Positions 8,840 to 17,720 are shown, counted from the stretch's first letter. The stretch: 64,000 bases of DNA from an uncultured Eisenbergiella sp. (GCA_947598825.1 CANQFM010000002.1:62001-126000), one strand, 5' to 3'. The notes: a model not told the origin generated them from the letters alone. Translations and numbers: made by a program.

Positions 8840-10600
8840 ATGCTATACAAATTCAACTATGTTCTCAAAAAAAAGGAGAAGATCAAATTAGTGGCGTTGA
8901 CGGCGATGATGCTGATCGGAAGCGCATTGGAATTGCTAGCAGTTGCCGTATTTGAGCCTTTTGTAAAGGTATTGATGCAGACGCCCATCAACCCTGATGA
9001 CCATCTTCTGCTTTTTATATTTGATTATTTTCATTTTTCGGGCATAGAAGGGTATTTGATTTTTTTCGCAGCGGTCATCGGTGTCGTTTATCTGATTAAG
9101 AATGTATACCTGGGGGTACTGCAGAACGCTATTCTTTCCTTCTCTTATAAGATGAGGATGGATCTTGCTGTGAAATTGCTCGTAACGTATATGAATGAAC
9201 CGTATACGTTTCATCTTTCTAAAAATATAGCGGAAATGCAAAGAAGCCTGCAGACGGACACAACCCAGTTCATGATGTTCGTGAATTCCATTCTTCAGAT
9301 GATGGTTGAAGTGGCGGTTTGTATCGTACTTGGCCTGTATTTGTTCCATACAAGCCATTCGATCACTTTGATCGTTGTTGGCCTTTTATTATTCTGTGTG
9401 GGGATATTCGGCATGGTATCCAAAAAGGTATCCTATCGTATCGGACAGCAGAATGAGGCCTATAACGCCAAGCTTTTTCAATGGATTAACCAGTCGCTGA
9501 GCGGTATCAAGGAAGTTAAAATATTGCAGAGAGAGAATTATTTTATCGATGCATATAGCTCCAATTATAAAAAATTGATCAAAGGGGCAAAACTCAACGA
9601 ATTGCTGGCTGCGATACCCAAATATATTATTGAATCCGTATGTATGATCGGGCTTTTGGTTGCAATTGTCATAAAGCTTTTGTTTGGACATGGGGAGTTG
9701 TCAACGTTTATTCCGCAGCTTACGGCTTTTGCGATCTCGGCGATCCGCCTGCTGCCTTCTGTGGGAAAGATCAATGCGTATATCAACAACATTATGTACA
9801 GCCGGGCATCCTTAGATATGATTTACGATGATCTGAAGGAGATAGAAGGAAACCAGCCAATGGGCAAAAAAACAGATGATACGGGATCGCAGGAGTGGCA
9901 ATTTTGCAAAGGAATTTATTTGGAAAATGTCTCCTATCACTATCCTGATACGGAAACTGAGGTATTACAACATATTAATTTATTCATTCCAAAAGGAAAA
10001 GCGGTAGCGCTGATCGGGGCGTCAGGCGCCGGAAAAACCACATTGGCGGATATCATCCTTGGCCTGCTTCCGCCTGTAGAGGGCAGGATTTTGATGGATG
10101 ATAAAAATATTTATGATGATCTGGAGACGTGGAGAAAAAAATTGGGGTATATTCCCCAGAATATTTATTTATCCGATGACACGATCAGAAACAATATAGC
10201 TTTTGGAGTCCGCGAGGAGGAGATTGACGATCGGGCGATCTGGAACGCTTTGGAGAAAGCCCAGCTTAAAAAATTTGTGGAAGAACTGGAAAACGGTCTG
10301 GATACCTATGTGGGGGATCGGGGAGTACGGTTATCGGGGGGTCAGCGTCAGAGGATCGGAATAGCTAGGGCTTTGTATCATGATCCGGAGGTGATCGTTT
10401 TGGACGAGGCAACCTCAGCCTTGGATAATGAAACGGAAACTGCGGTGATGGAATCTATAGAAAAATTACATGGGATGAAGACGATGATCATTATTGCGCA
10501 CAGATTGACTACAATAAAGAAAGCGGATCTTTTTTATGAGGTTGCAAACGGGACTTTGGTGAAAAGGGACAGAACAGAAATTTTTAATGGAAGGGGATAA
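8840..10600 (+). CDS. ABC transporter, fused membrane and ATPase domains (PglK/MsbA-like flippase)
   Basis: 586 residues. About six membrane segments in the first ~310 are followed by an ATP-binding domain: Walker A GASGAGKTT, Q-loop near YIPQNIYL, signature LSGGQRQRIGIARAL, Walker B VIVLDEATSALD and switch His in IIIAHRLTT. Half-size exporters of this type dimerise. In glycan loci the closest functional model is PglK, which flips lipid-linked oligosaccharides, so it may replace the Wzx flippase not seen here. A drug or peptide exporter role cannot be excluded. GGAG at 8830-8833 favours the ATG at 8840 over the one at 8828. Codon use is more A/T-rich than in the preceding genes, a possible sign of transfer. 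Confidence 0.88.
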   Translation: MLYKFNYVLKKKEKIKLVALTAMMLIGSALELLAVAVFEPFVKVLMQTPINPDDHLLLFIFDYFHFSGIEGYLIFFAAVIGVVYLIKNVYLGVLQNAILSFSYKMRMDLAVKLLVTYMNEPYTFHLSKNIAEMQRSLQTDTTQFMMFVNSILQMMVEVAVCIVLGLYLFHTSHSITLIVVGLLLFCVGIFGMVSKKVSYRIGQQNEAYNAKLFQWINQSLSGIKEVKILQRENYFIDAYSSNYKKLIKGAKLNELLAAIPKYIIESVCMIGLLVAIVIKLLFGHGELSTFIPQLTAFAISAIRLLPSVGKINAYINNIMYSRASLDMIYDDLKEIEGNQPMGKKTDDTGSQEWQFCKGIYLENVSYHYPDTETEVLQHINLFIPKGKAVALIGASGAGKTTLADIILGLLPPVEGRILMDDKNIYDDLETWRKKLGYIPQNIYLSDDTIRNNIAFGVREEEIDDRAIWNALEKAQLKKFVEELENGLDTYVGDRGVRLSGGQRQRIGIARALYHDPEVIVLDEATSALDNETETAVMESIEKLHGMKTMIIIAHRLTTIKKADLFYEVANGTLVKRDRTEIFNGRG

Positions 10601-10632
10601 GGCTTCAGAAAGGTATGGGAGGATTGATGAAG

Positions 10633-11694
10633 ATGGAAGATCTGTTTTTTTTTAGAGGGAAACGGATATTTATAACTGGCCATACCGGATTTAAGGGTTC
10701 CTGGCTGTGCCGCATCCTGGCCAATGCTGGGGCGGACGTCACGGGATACGGCCTTGCTCCCCAGGGAGCGGACAACCTGTTTTCCCTGGCCGGGCTGGAA
10801 GGCAGGATACATTCTGTGATCGGGGATATCCGTGATTTTGCCTTTTTGAAAAAAGCTTTTGATGAATGTGGGCCGCAGATCGTTTTTCATCTTGCGGCGC
10901 AGCCTATCGTCAGGGATAGTTATCGGGATCCTGCCTATACCTATGAAGTCAATGTTATGGGGACGGTAAATGTCCTGGAGTGTGTGAGGCGTAATCCGTG
11001 TGTGCGAAGTTTCCTCAATGTAACTACGGATAAGGTATATCAGAACGATGAGCGGGATAGCGGTTATCGTGAGGAGGATCCGCTGGATGGTTATGACCCT
11101 TATTCCAATTCCAAATCCTGTTCGGAACTGGTTACGCACAGTTATAGGAAAAGCTTTTTCCCGGTTGGGATGCCTGCCGTTTCCACTGCCCGGGCGGGTA
11201 ATGTGATCGGTGGCGGGGATTTCGCCCATGACCGTATTTTGCCGGATTGTATCCGGGCAGTAAAAGCAGGGCGGCCCGTTGAAGTGCGCAATCCCAATTC
11301 TGTCAGGCCTTATCAGCACGTTTTGGAACCTCTGTTTGCGTATCTGCTGATTGCACAGCGGCAATATGAAACCCCATCTCTTGCCGGTTGGTATAATGTG
11401 GGGCCAGATGCCTGCGACTGCATTACAACAGGAGAGCTGGTGGATCTGTTTTGCAGGTTTTGGGGGGAAGGGGCATCCCGGCGCGACCAGGCGCAGGCAG
11501 ATGCGCCCCATGAGGCAAATTTCCTTAAGCTGGACTGTTCCCGTTTAAAATCTGTTTTTGGTTGGAATCCCAGATGGCATATTGAGGAGGCCGTAAGAAA
11601 AACAGTGGAGTGGGAGAAGATAAAGAGGGCAGGCGGGGACGTCGCTGCCGAAATGGATCGCCAGATCTCTGTGTATCGGGAGGGAAAAGGATGA
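10633..11694 (+). CDS. rfbG: CDP-glucose 4,6-dehydratase
   Basis: 353 residues of an extended SDR enzyme. The NAD-binding loop reads GHTGFKG (16-22), TTDKVY (131-136) supplies the catalytic Thr-Asp-Lys region and Y157-xxx-K161 is the active-site pair. GHTGFKGSW and the RPYQHVLEPL phrase are characteristic of CDP-glucose rather than dTDP-glucose dehydratases. It converts CDP-D-glucose to CDP-4-keto-6-deoxyglucose. GGGAGGA at 10617-10623 lies 9 nt before the ATG at 10633; ATGs at 10615 and 10627 are too close. Its usual partner RfbF, which makes CDP-glucose, is not in the window. The stop overlaps the next start (ATGA), tying it to a second SDR and an epimerase. Confidence 0.9.
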   Translation: MEDLFFFRGKRIFITGHTGFKGSWLCRILANAGADVTGYGLAPQGADNLFSLAGLEGRIHSVIGDIRDFAFLKKAFDECGPQIVFHLAAQPIVRDSYRDPAYTYEVNVMGTVNVLECVRRNPCVRSFLNVTTDKVYQNDERDSGYREEDPLDGYDPYSNSKSCSELVTHSYRKSFFPVGMPAVSTARAGNVIGGGDFAHDRILPDCIRAVKAGRPVEVRNPNSVRPYQHVLEPLFAYLLIAQRQYETPSLAGWYNVGPDACDCITTGELVDLFCRFWGEGASRRDQAQADAPHEANFLKLDCSRLKSVFGWNPRWHIEEAVRKTVEWEKIKRAGGDVAAEMDRQISVYREGKG

Positions 11695-12617
11695 AAGCGG
11701 TCATTGTTTCCGGCGCAAATGGCTTTGTGGGAAGCGCGCTGGTACATGAACTTCTGAAGAATGATTATCGGGTAGTGGCATTGGATCAGGCCGGATGCTC
11801 CGGGAATCTGCCGGATGATGAACGGGTTATTTTTGTCCCCTGTGATCTTTCTGAAATGGTGCTGCTGAAGAAAAAGCTGCCGGAATTTCAGTATGAATTC
11901 TTTTTCCATTTTGCCTGGATAGGGAGCGTGGGTCCCCAAAGGGCCGATACTGCGATCCAACTTCAGAACGCTCAGTGGACGGTGGACGCCCTTCGTGCAG
12001 CGAAGGAACTGGGCTGCAGGAGGTTTTTATGTGCCGGCAGCATTATGGAACAGGAGTCCCTGGCGGCGGCCTGGGCGCCGGGTTCCCGGCCGGGCCCGGG
12101 TTATATCTATGGCGGTGGTAAACTGATCGCTCATATGATGTGTATGTCTGTGGCGGCTCAGATCGGAATTGAACTTGTCTGGCCTCAGATCACCAATGCT
12201 TATGGGATCGGGGAGAATAGTCCGCGCCTGGTGAATACAACCCTGAAAAAGTGCATCCATAAAGAGGTGCCGACTTTCACAGCAGGCACCCAGAATTATG
12301 ATTTTGTCTATATTGATGATGTGGCCCGCGCCTTTTTACTGATCGCCGAAAAAGGGAAACCGTTCCATTCCTATCTGATCGGAAGCGGCGCGGCCCGTCC
12401 CCTGCGGGATTTCCTGATGGAAATGAAAGAGGCTGTTGCGCCTGATCTGGAATTTTCCTTTGGAAGCGTTCCGTTTACAGGGATCAACCTGCCGCTGCAC
12501 ATATTTGATACATCCCGGACCGAAGAGGATACGGGCTTTAAAGCCACGATCGGATTCGCGGAAGGATGCCGGCAGACGATAGATTGGCTGAGGCTGTTGG
12601 AGGAAAAAAAGAAATGA
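11691..12617 (+). CDS. NAD(P)-dependent sugar epimerase/reductase (SDR), probable CDP-4-keto-sugar reductase
   Basis: 308 residues. GANGFVG (8-14) is the Rossmann dinucleotide motif and Y140-xxx-K144 (in YIYGGGK) the catalytic pair. The substrate end (FVYIDDVARAFLLIA, SYLIGSG) follows the pattern of NDP-sugar epimerases and reductases. It is coupled by 4-nt overlaps both to rfbG upstream and to an RmlC-like epimerase downstream, so I infer it reduces the 4-keto group of the epimerised CDP-6-deoxyhexose, as RmlD does for dTDP-rhamnose. The sequence alone does not separate reductase from epimerase. Frames starting at 11610 would lie inside rfbG and are rejected. Confidence 0.8.
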   Translation: MKAVIVSGANGFVGSALVHELLKNDYRVVALDQAGCSGNLPDDERVIFVPCDLSEMVLLKKKLPEFQYEFFFHFAWIGSVGPQRADTAIQLQNAQWTVDALRAAKELGCRRFLCAGSIMEQESLAAAWAPGSRPGPGYIYGGGKLIAHMMCMSVAAQIGIELVWPQITNAYGIGENSPRLVNTTLKKCIHKEVPTFTAGTQNYDFVYIDDVARAFLLIAEKGKPFHSYLIGSGAARPLRDFLMEMKEAVAPDLEFSFGSVPFTGINLPLHIFDTSRTEEDTGFKATIGFAEGCRQTIDWLRLLEEKKK

Positions 12618-13189
12618 CAAGTCGGTGGAAATTTCAGGAGACACAGATCGCAGGGCTTTATGAAATTGATTTTTTCCGGTCTGACGATGTGAGAGGTTCT
12701 TTTGTCAAGGACTATTCCAAAGAAATTTTTGAGAATAACGGGATCCGGCATGATCTAAAGGAAGTATTTTATACGATCAGCCATAAAGGAGTTATACGGG
12801 CCCTGCATTTTCAGCGCGTCAAACAACAGCCTAAGCTGGTGCGGTGCGTTTCGGGTCATGTGTGGGATGTAGTGGTGGATCTGCGTAAGGACAGCCCGAC
12901 CCATAAAAGTTGGGTCGCCTTTGAGTTATACGGGGAGGGAACCAAAGAGATCCTTATCCCGGCAGGCTGCGCTCACGGGTATCTGGTCCTGGAGGATTCT
13001 GTTGTTTCCTATAAATGTTCGGAACTGTTTTTTGGAGAGTACGATGACGGCATTCTGTGGGATGACCCGGATATCGGGGTGGAGTGGCCGTTAGAGCGAA
13101 TCGGCGGACGCGATAAGATCATACTCGCGCCAAAAGACCGGTCATTACAGACCTACAGAGAATTTATGGAGGCATATGGCGGGTTTTAA
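12614..13189 (+). CDS. RmlC-like NDP-4-keto-6-deoxyhexose 3,5-epimerase
   Basis: 191-residue cupin of the dTDP-4-dehydrorhamnose 3,5-epimerase family. The catalytic His sits in ALHFQ (His65, canonical RGLHxQ) and the acid Tyr in SYKC (Tyr133); IPAGCAHGYLVL is the family's cupin strand. Two residues before the His, the canonical Gly is Ala, so the site differs slightly from true RmlC. Because it overlaps the SDR gene by 4 nt and follows rfbG, I infer it works on CDP-4-keto-6-deoxyglucose. A second, more canonical RmlC is encoded at 42550-43110 beside rfbA and rfbB, which supports a division of labour between the two. Confidence 0.85.
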   Translation: MTSRWKFQETQIAGLYEIDFFRSDDVRGSFVKDYSKEIFENNGIRHDLKEVFYTISHKGVIRALHFQRVKQQPKLVRCVSGHVWDVVVDLRKDSPTHKSWVAFELYGEGTKEILIPAGCAHGYLVLEDSVVSYKCSELFFGEYDDGILWDDPDIGVEWPLERIGGRDKIILAPKDRSLQTYREFMEAYGGF

Positions 13190-13210
13190 GAACCGGGAAG
13201 GATATCAGAT

Positions 13211-14167
13211 ATGAAGACGATCACGGTGGTAGTGCCGACTTATAACGAAGAAGCGAATATCATGAAACTGTATCAGCGGACGAAAAAGGTGTTTGCCGAG
13301 CAGTTGCCTGGTTATATTTGCAATATTCAGTTTATTGATAACGCCTCCAAAGATGGGACGAGGGCATTGATCCGGGAACTTTGCAGGAAGGATGAAACCG
13401 TTACGGCGATTTTCAATGCCACAAATTTTGGCTTTGTGCGTTCTCAGTTTTATGGCCTTTCTCAGGCCGAGGGAGATTGCGCCGTAATGCTCTGCGCCGA
13501 TATGCAGGACCCGCCGGAAGTGATCCCGCAGTTTGTGAAAGAATGGGAAAACGGTTATAAGATCGTGGTGGGGATTAAAAATAAGAGCCGGGAGAATCCG
13601 CTTATTTATCACGCGCGGGGATTTTATTATAAACTGATCCGCAAGATCGCCAATATTGATCATATCAATCAGTTTGACGGTTTTGGCCTGTATGATAAAG
13701 CGTTTATCAATGTTTTGAAGAATATGCGCGATCCGCTGCCCTATCTGCGGGGGATCGTTTCAGAACTGGGATTTGAACGGAAAGAGATCCTGTATATGCA
13801 GGATCGGCGCAGGGATGGAAAAAGTAAAGAACTTCATTTCCTGTCGTTATATGACCTTTCCATGCTGGGGATCACCAGTTATTCGAAAGTTCTGATGCAT
13901 ATATGTACTTTGTTAGGTGCAGTTGTTTCCGGTTGTTCCATGCTTGTGGCAATCTATGTATTGATTAAGAAACTTTTGTTTTGGGATTTGTATGAAATGG
14001 GAGGCGCGGCTGTTCAGGTGGGAATTTTCTTCCTGGGTTCCATGCAGTTGTTTTTCATCGGGTTTATCGGAGAATACATCGTCAATATGAATATCCGTAT
14101 CATGCAGCATCCGATGGTAGTAGAAGAAGAGAGAATCAATTTCTGCACAGATAAAGGGAAAGAATAA
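13211..14167 (+). CDS. Polyprenyl-phosphate glycosyltransferase (GtrB/ArnC/DPM1-like GT2)
   Basis: 318 residues. The GT2 domain starts at VVVPTYNEEANI, with FIDNASKDGT and the DxD equivalent ADMQDPPE (about 97-104). After residue ~225 come two long membrane segments (near 232-257 and 268-292), the arrangement of GtrB, ArnC and dolichyl-phosphate-mannose synthase relatives. Such enzymes load a single sugar on undecaprenyl phosphate at the cytosolic face, for flipping and external transfer by a GT-C enzyme. This is the first of three such proteins in the window, and GT-C-like genes follow from 16.2 kb. The donor sugar is unknown. Confidence 0.88.
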   Translation: MKTITVVVPTYNEEANIMKLYQRTKKVFAEQLPGYICNIQFIDNASKDGTRALIRELCRKDETVTAIFNATNFGFVRSQFYGLSQAEGDCAVMLCADMQDPPEVIPQFVKEWENGYKIVVGIKNKSRENPLIYHARGFYYKLIRKIANIDHINQFDGFGLYDKAFINVLKNMRDPLPYLRGIVSELGFERKEILYMQDRRRDGKSKELHFLSLYDLSMLGITSYSKVLMHICTLLGAVVSGCSMLVAIYVLIKKLLFWDLYEMGGAAVQVGIFFLGSMQLFFIGFIGEYIVNMNIRIMQHPMVVEEERINFCTDKGKE

Positions 14168-14169
14168 AA

Positions 14170-15126
14170 ATGTCGGTTATTAGTATGCTGGTGAAAGCAA
14201 GGGATAAGATTTGTAATTATCCTAAAATTATTAAAAAAAGAAGCCGCAAATATACATTTGAGGATCGGAGAAAAAACAGCGCGCATTTGATATATGTTTT
14301 GTCAGGGTATAAGGCCGAATTATGGCCTAATGTATTTGGAAGATTGCGTGAAGCCGCGCCGGAGGAATATGACTTTTGTATTATCTCGGCTGGAAAATAC
14401 GTTAAGGAACTTTCGGAAATCGCAAAGAATAACGGTTGGTCTTATCTGGCGACAGTTGCCAATAATGTGCCGTATATACAGAATCTTGTTATAGAAATTC
14501 ATCCAAACGCCCAATATATTTGGAAATTTGATGAAGATATGTATATTTATCGGGATTATTTCAAGGATATGTTCCTGACCTATCAAAAAGCAAATGACGA
14601 ACTCAATTATCGAATATGTTTTACCGCACCGCTGATTCCGATAAATAGCTATGGGTTTGTTAAGTTTTTAAAAGAGATTGATAAATTGGAAGAATATGAA
14701 AATGTTTTCCTGGGAGGACATAAAGCGGTTATTGGAGATTCAAAAGGAAAGTATAGCGGCGTCCTATGGACTGCGGACGCGCAAAAATATATCTGGGACG
14801 TTACCGGGAATTTTGATGATATGGCCCAAAAGATCCAGAAAAACCAGATAGGCTATACAATATGTCCGGTAAGATTCAGTATAGGCGCTATAATGTTCAC
14901 GAGAGGCATGTGGGAAGAAATGGAGGGGTTTTTGGAAACATATGCGCATCATTACAATGATGGCGAAGATGAAGTTACGATAAATCTGAATTGTATGAAG
15001 AATGCAAGAGTTATCGTATGCTGCGATAATGTACTCGCCGCGCATTTCTCGTTTGGGGGAGTTTATGACGCCATATTGGAATATTTAAGAAAACAGGATT
15101 ATCTGGAGAGAAAAAATGGAATGTAA
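14170..15126 (+). CDS. Unassigned protein, possible GT-A-type glycosyltransferase
   Basis: 318 residues, A/T-rich coding. I do not recognise a named family. YIWKFDEDMYIYRDYF (about 117-132) looks like the strand plus metal-binding acidic motif of a GT-A fold, and the following SIGAIMFTRGMWEEM and YNDGEDEVTINLNC could be the acceptor loop and catalytic-base helix. No signal peptide or membrane segment is seen, though the first 40 residues are strongly basic and could bind membrane. It lies 2 nt after a GtrB-like gene and overlaps the GT10 gene by 11 nt, so a role in the same glycan is likely. The function assignment is inference from context and motif only. Confidence 0.6.
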   Translation: MSVISMLVKARDKICNYPKIIKKRSRKYTFEDRRKNSAHLIYVLSGYKAELWPNVFGRLREAAPEEYDFCIISAGKYVKELSEIAKNNGWSYLATVANNVPYIQNLVIEIHPNAQYIWKFDEDMYIYRDYFKDMFLTYQKANDELNYRICFTAPLIPINSYGFVKFLKEIDKLEEYENVFLGGHKAVIGDSKGKYSGVLWTADAQKYIWDVTGNFDDMAQKIQKNQIGYTICPVRFSIGAIMFTRGMWEEMEGFLETYAHHYNDGEDEVTINLNCMKNARVIVCCDNVLAAHFSFGGVYDAILEYLRKQDYLERKNGM

Positions 15127-16183
15127 GTATAAAGTCGCGTGGATCCCCTGGTCAAAGTCCCTGGTCGATGACAGTATTTTCAGAGGCGATGAAAACGACT
15201 ACCATGTAAAGATTGCAGGCGAATGCAAAAAAACAGGAATAGAGATTCACACAATCGATATGTATGAAGATCTGAACGAGGTGGATGCATTCCTTTTTTC
15301 GGTGATTGATTATGGATACTTACTTCTGTTGGGGGAAAAAGGACTACTTTCTAAAACGATATATTTTTCGGGAGAGCCGCCTGTCGTTGAACCGCTCAAT
15401 TCCCGCGAGGGTTATGAAGTTCTGAAAAAATATTTTGCCAACATTATGACATGGGATAAAAACCTGGTCGATAATGTCAGGATTTTTCACAGAAACATAC
15501 CTTACTCCTTTATTGAAAGATATGGGGATCCGAAGGGGCCAAAAAAGCTTCTTGTAAATATGTCGGGAAATAAACATTCTGAACATCCGTTGGAATTATA
15601 CAGTACCAGGGAAGAAATTGTTAGCTGGTTTGAAAAAAACCATTTGGATCAAATAGAATTATATGGTCCCGGGTGGGATTTAAAAAAACACCCGTCCTGG
15701 AAAGGGTGCGCCAAAGACAAATTTGAAGTTTATCATAATTTTAAATTTGCCCTGGCACTGGAAAACACACATGGAGTAAGCGGATATTTATCAGAAAAAC
15801 TGCCGGATTGCCTGTGCGCCGGAATCGTCCCTGTATATTGGGGGCCGGTAAACGCAGATGAGTTTGTGCCATCCTCCTGCTATATAGATTATAGCAGATT
15901 TTCCAATCCCGAGAAGCTTTATAACTATTTGGCCAATATGCCTGAGCATGAGTATTTGAATTATTTAAAGGAAATAGATCAATTCTTAAAAAGTGAAAAG
16001 AGCGAATTGTTCAGTCATAAGTATTTGGCACAATGCATATTGGACGTCATTGAGAAAGGATATAAAGAAGATCTAACATTGCCCCTTCATAGAAAAATCC
16101 GGTTCAAGATGAAAGTGGCTTTACAAATGTTGTATAATAGTATGGTAAATGTGAAGCATGGGTTGCTGGGCAATACAAGGTAA
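15116..16183 (+). CDS. Glycosyltransferase family 10 (alpha-1,3/1,4-fucosyltransferase-like)
   Basis: 355 residues. The C-terminal half has the GT10 signature: FKFALALENTHGVSGYLSEKL followed by LCAGIVPVYWG, which corresponds to the GDP-fucose-binding motif of alpha-1,3-fucosyltransferases (FxFAxxFENS...YITEKL...GxVPVxxG). The basic C-terminal tail (residues ~325-355) may anchor it to the membrane, as in Helicobacter enzymes, though no heptad repeats are seen. It probably adds fucose to a GlcNAc or similar residue in the cytoplasm. GGAGAG at 15104-15109 supports the ATG at 15116. A/T-rich like its upstream neighbour. No GDP-fucose synthesis genes are in the window. Confidence 0.87.
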   Translation: MECKYKVAWIPWSKSLVDDSIFRGDENDYHVKIAGECKKTGIEIHTIDMYEDLNEVDAFLFSVIDYGYLLLLGEKGLLSKTIYFSGEPPVVEPLNSREGYEVLKKYFANIMTWDKNLVDNVRIFHRNIPYSFIERYGDPKGPKKLLVNMSGNKHSEHPLELYSTREEIVSWFEKNHLDQIELYGPGWDLKKHPSWKGCAKDKFEVYHNFKFALALENTHGVSGYLSEKLPDCLCAGIVPVYWGPVNADEFVPSSCYIDYSRFSNPEKLYNYLANMPEHEYLNYLKEIDQFLKSEKSELFSHKYLAQCILDVIEKGYKEDLTLPLHRKIRFKMKVALQMLYNSMVNVKHGLLGNTR

Positions 16184-16201
16184 GGGCGGAGGAAGAAGGC
16201 G

Positions 16202-17674
16202 ATGGCTTTATCGGCGATGTGGAAGGAGAAGAAGGAACGGGGAAAGCTGTTGCTGGCGACAGCGGTTGCCGGGATCAGTCTGCTCTTTTTCTACAGTTTT
16301 ATCTATAATGATATCCTGGAAACCATGCGGGTGGGAATCAGCTTTTGGACGGAATTGTTCTCAGGAAATCTTAGGTACTTCTATGCGGGAAGATGGGAGA
16401 TGACGCCGTTTGCCTATACGAAAGAAGTGCAGGCCGTCTATGATTTCCCGATCTATCTCGTCTTTGCCGTCTGGAATTTTCCGCTCTGGCTGCTGGAGAC
16501 CTTTGGAAAGGTGGATGTTTTTAACTCCGTGCTTTGCCTGATGTGGGGCAAGACGCTTCTTTTAGTTTTTTCCGTTCTGATCACTAGCTCCCTTTACAGG
16601 CTGTGCCTGACGCTGGATATGGAGAAAGAGACGGCGCAGCTCGTCTGCGTCCTGTTTTTGACTTCAAATTTCTTTATGACCTCGGTCATTATCATGAGCG
16701 CATATGATATGATCCCCCTGTTTTTTGTGTTGGAGGGGATCAATTTCTACTTCAAAGGAGAGGACAGGAAATTCGTCGGATGTTTTATGTGTGCAATCCC
16801 GCTTAAATTTTTTGCGCTGCTGCTTTTTGTCGCGCTGGTTTTGCTGCGGGAGAAGAGGATCCCCCATATTGTGGGGAACGTTGTCGTGAGCGTATTGCCG
16901 ATCCTCATTTTTCGGCTGCTGATCCCCTGTCAGGCGGTTCCCGGAGACTTACAGGGCGCGCCTTTCAGCCTGCTGGATATGTTCCGGTCTACCGACTTAA
17001 GCGGCCTCGCAATCCTGTATACCGTCGCTTATGAGCGGCCGCTGGTTTTAAGCGCGGTCTATCCATCCTTTATCTGCTGGCTGGTTCTGTATCTCGCCTG
17101 CTATTTTCTTAAGCTCGATACGGAGGAAATGCAGAGAAAGATGGGGATATATGTCTGTTTTCTGGCATATGCGATCCTGTTTGTGACCTGTATGCAGCAT
17201 CCGTACTGGATCCTGATCCTGGTTCCTTTTCTCGTGCTGATCATGGGACAGAACCGGCGGTATCTGTATGTGAACCTGGTATTGGAGACGCTTCTTACCT
17301 GGGGAATGATCGTTGCGCAGATCTTTAAGTTTCCCTGGTGCTTTGGGAACGGACTCGCCGCAGGGATGTTCTTGCCCAGGATACTGGGCGCGCAAAAGGC
17401 ATTTGCGGCTGTGACGCCTATGACGGTATATACGAAGCTGACGGGGTCGGAAAGCTCTCAGGGCTATCTGATCCGTGCGGGCTGTTCTCTTTTTGTGGCG
17501 GGAATACTGCTTTTTGCGCTGATCAATTTCCCGTTTTGGAAAAAAACGCTGCCGTTTATCGAGACGGATAAAAAACCTGCCTGGTGGCTGATTGGCCTGC
17601 GCATACTGGCGGGATTTGGTCTCGCGCTGATTCCGGTCGCTCTGCATGTGGCGGGAGTGATCTTTTTGGGCTGA
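16202..17674 (+). CDS. Polytopic membrane protein, GT-C-like
   Basis: 490 residues with about ten to twelve hydrophobic segments. The first external loop (ISFWTELFSGNLRYFYAG, then YDFPIYLVFAVWNFPLW) resembles that of GT-C enzymes such as GT87 mannosyltransferases, which take sugar from polyprenyl-phosphate donors on the outer membrane face. No exact family is recognised. GGAGGAAG lies just before the ATG. It follows the A/T-rich GT10 gene and precedes ugd, and base composition returns to the window's usual G/C level here. With a GtrB-like synthase 2 kb upstream, an extracytoplasmic transfer role is a fair inference; a transporter role is not excluded. Confidence 0.6.
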   Translation: MALSAMWKEKKERGKLLLATAVAGISLLFFYSFIYNDILETMRVGISFWTELFSGNLRYFYAGRWEMTPFAYTKEVQAVYDFPIYLVFAVWNFPLWLLETFGKVDVFNSVLCLMWGKTLLLVFSVLITSSLYRLCLTLDMEKETAQLVCVLFLTSNFFMTSVIIMSAYDMIPLFFVLEGINFYFKGEDRKFVGCFMCAIPLKFFALLLFVALVLLREKRIPHIVGNVVVSVLPILIFRLLIPCQAVPGDLQGAPFSLLDMFRSTDLSGLAILYTVAYERPLVLSAVYPSFICWLVLYLACYFLKLDTEEMQRKMGIYVCFLAYAILFVTCMQHPYWILILVPFLVLIMGQNRRYLYVNLVLETLLTWGMIVAQIFKFPWCFGNGLAAGMFLPRILGAQKAFAAVTPMTVYTKLTGSESSQGYLIRAGCSLFVAGILLFALINFPFWKKTLPFIETDKKPAWWLIGLRILAGFGLALIPVALHVAGVIFLG

Positions 17675-17720
17675 CGTTGGTAAAATTTGCGGATCGCAGG
17701 ATAAGGAGAATGAAGAAAAA

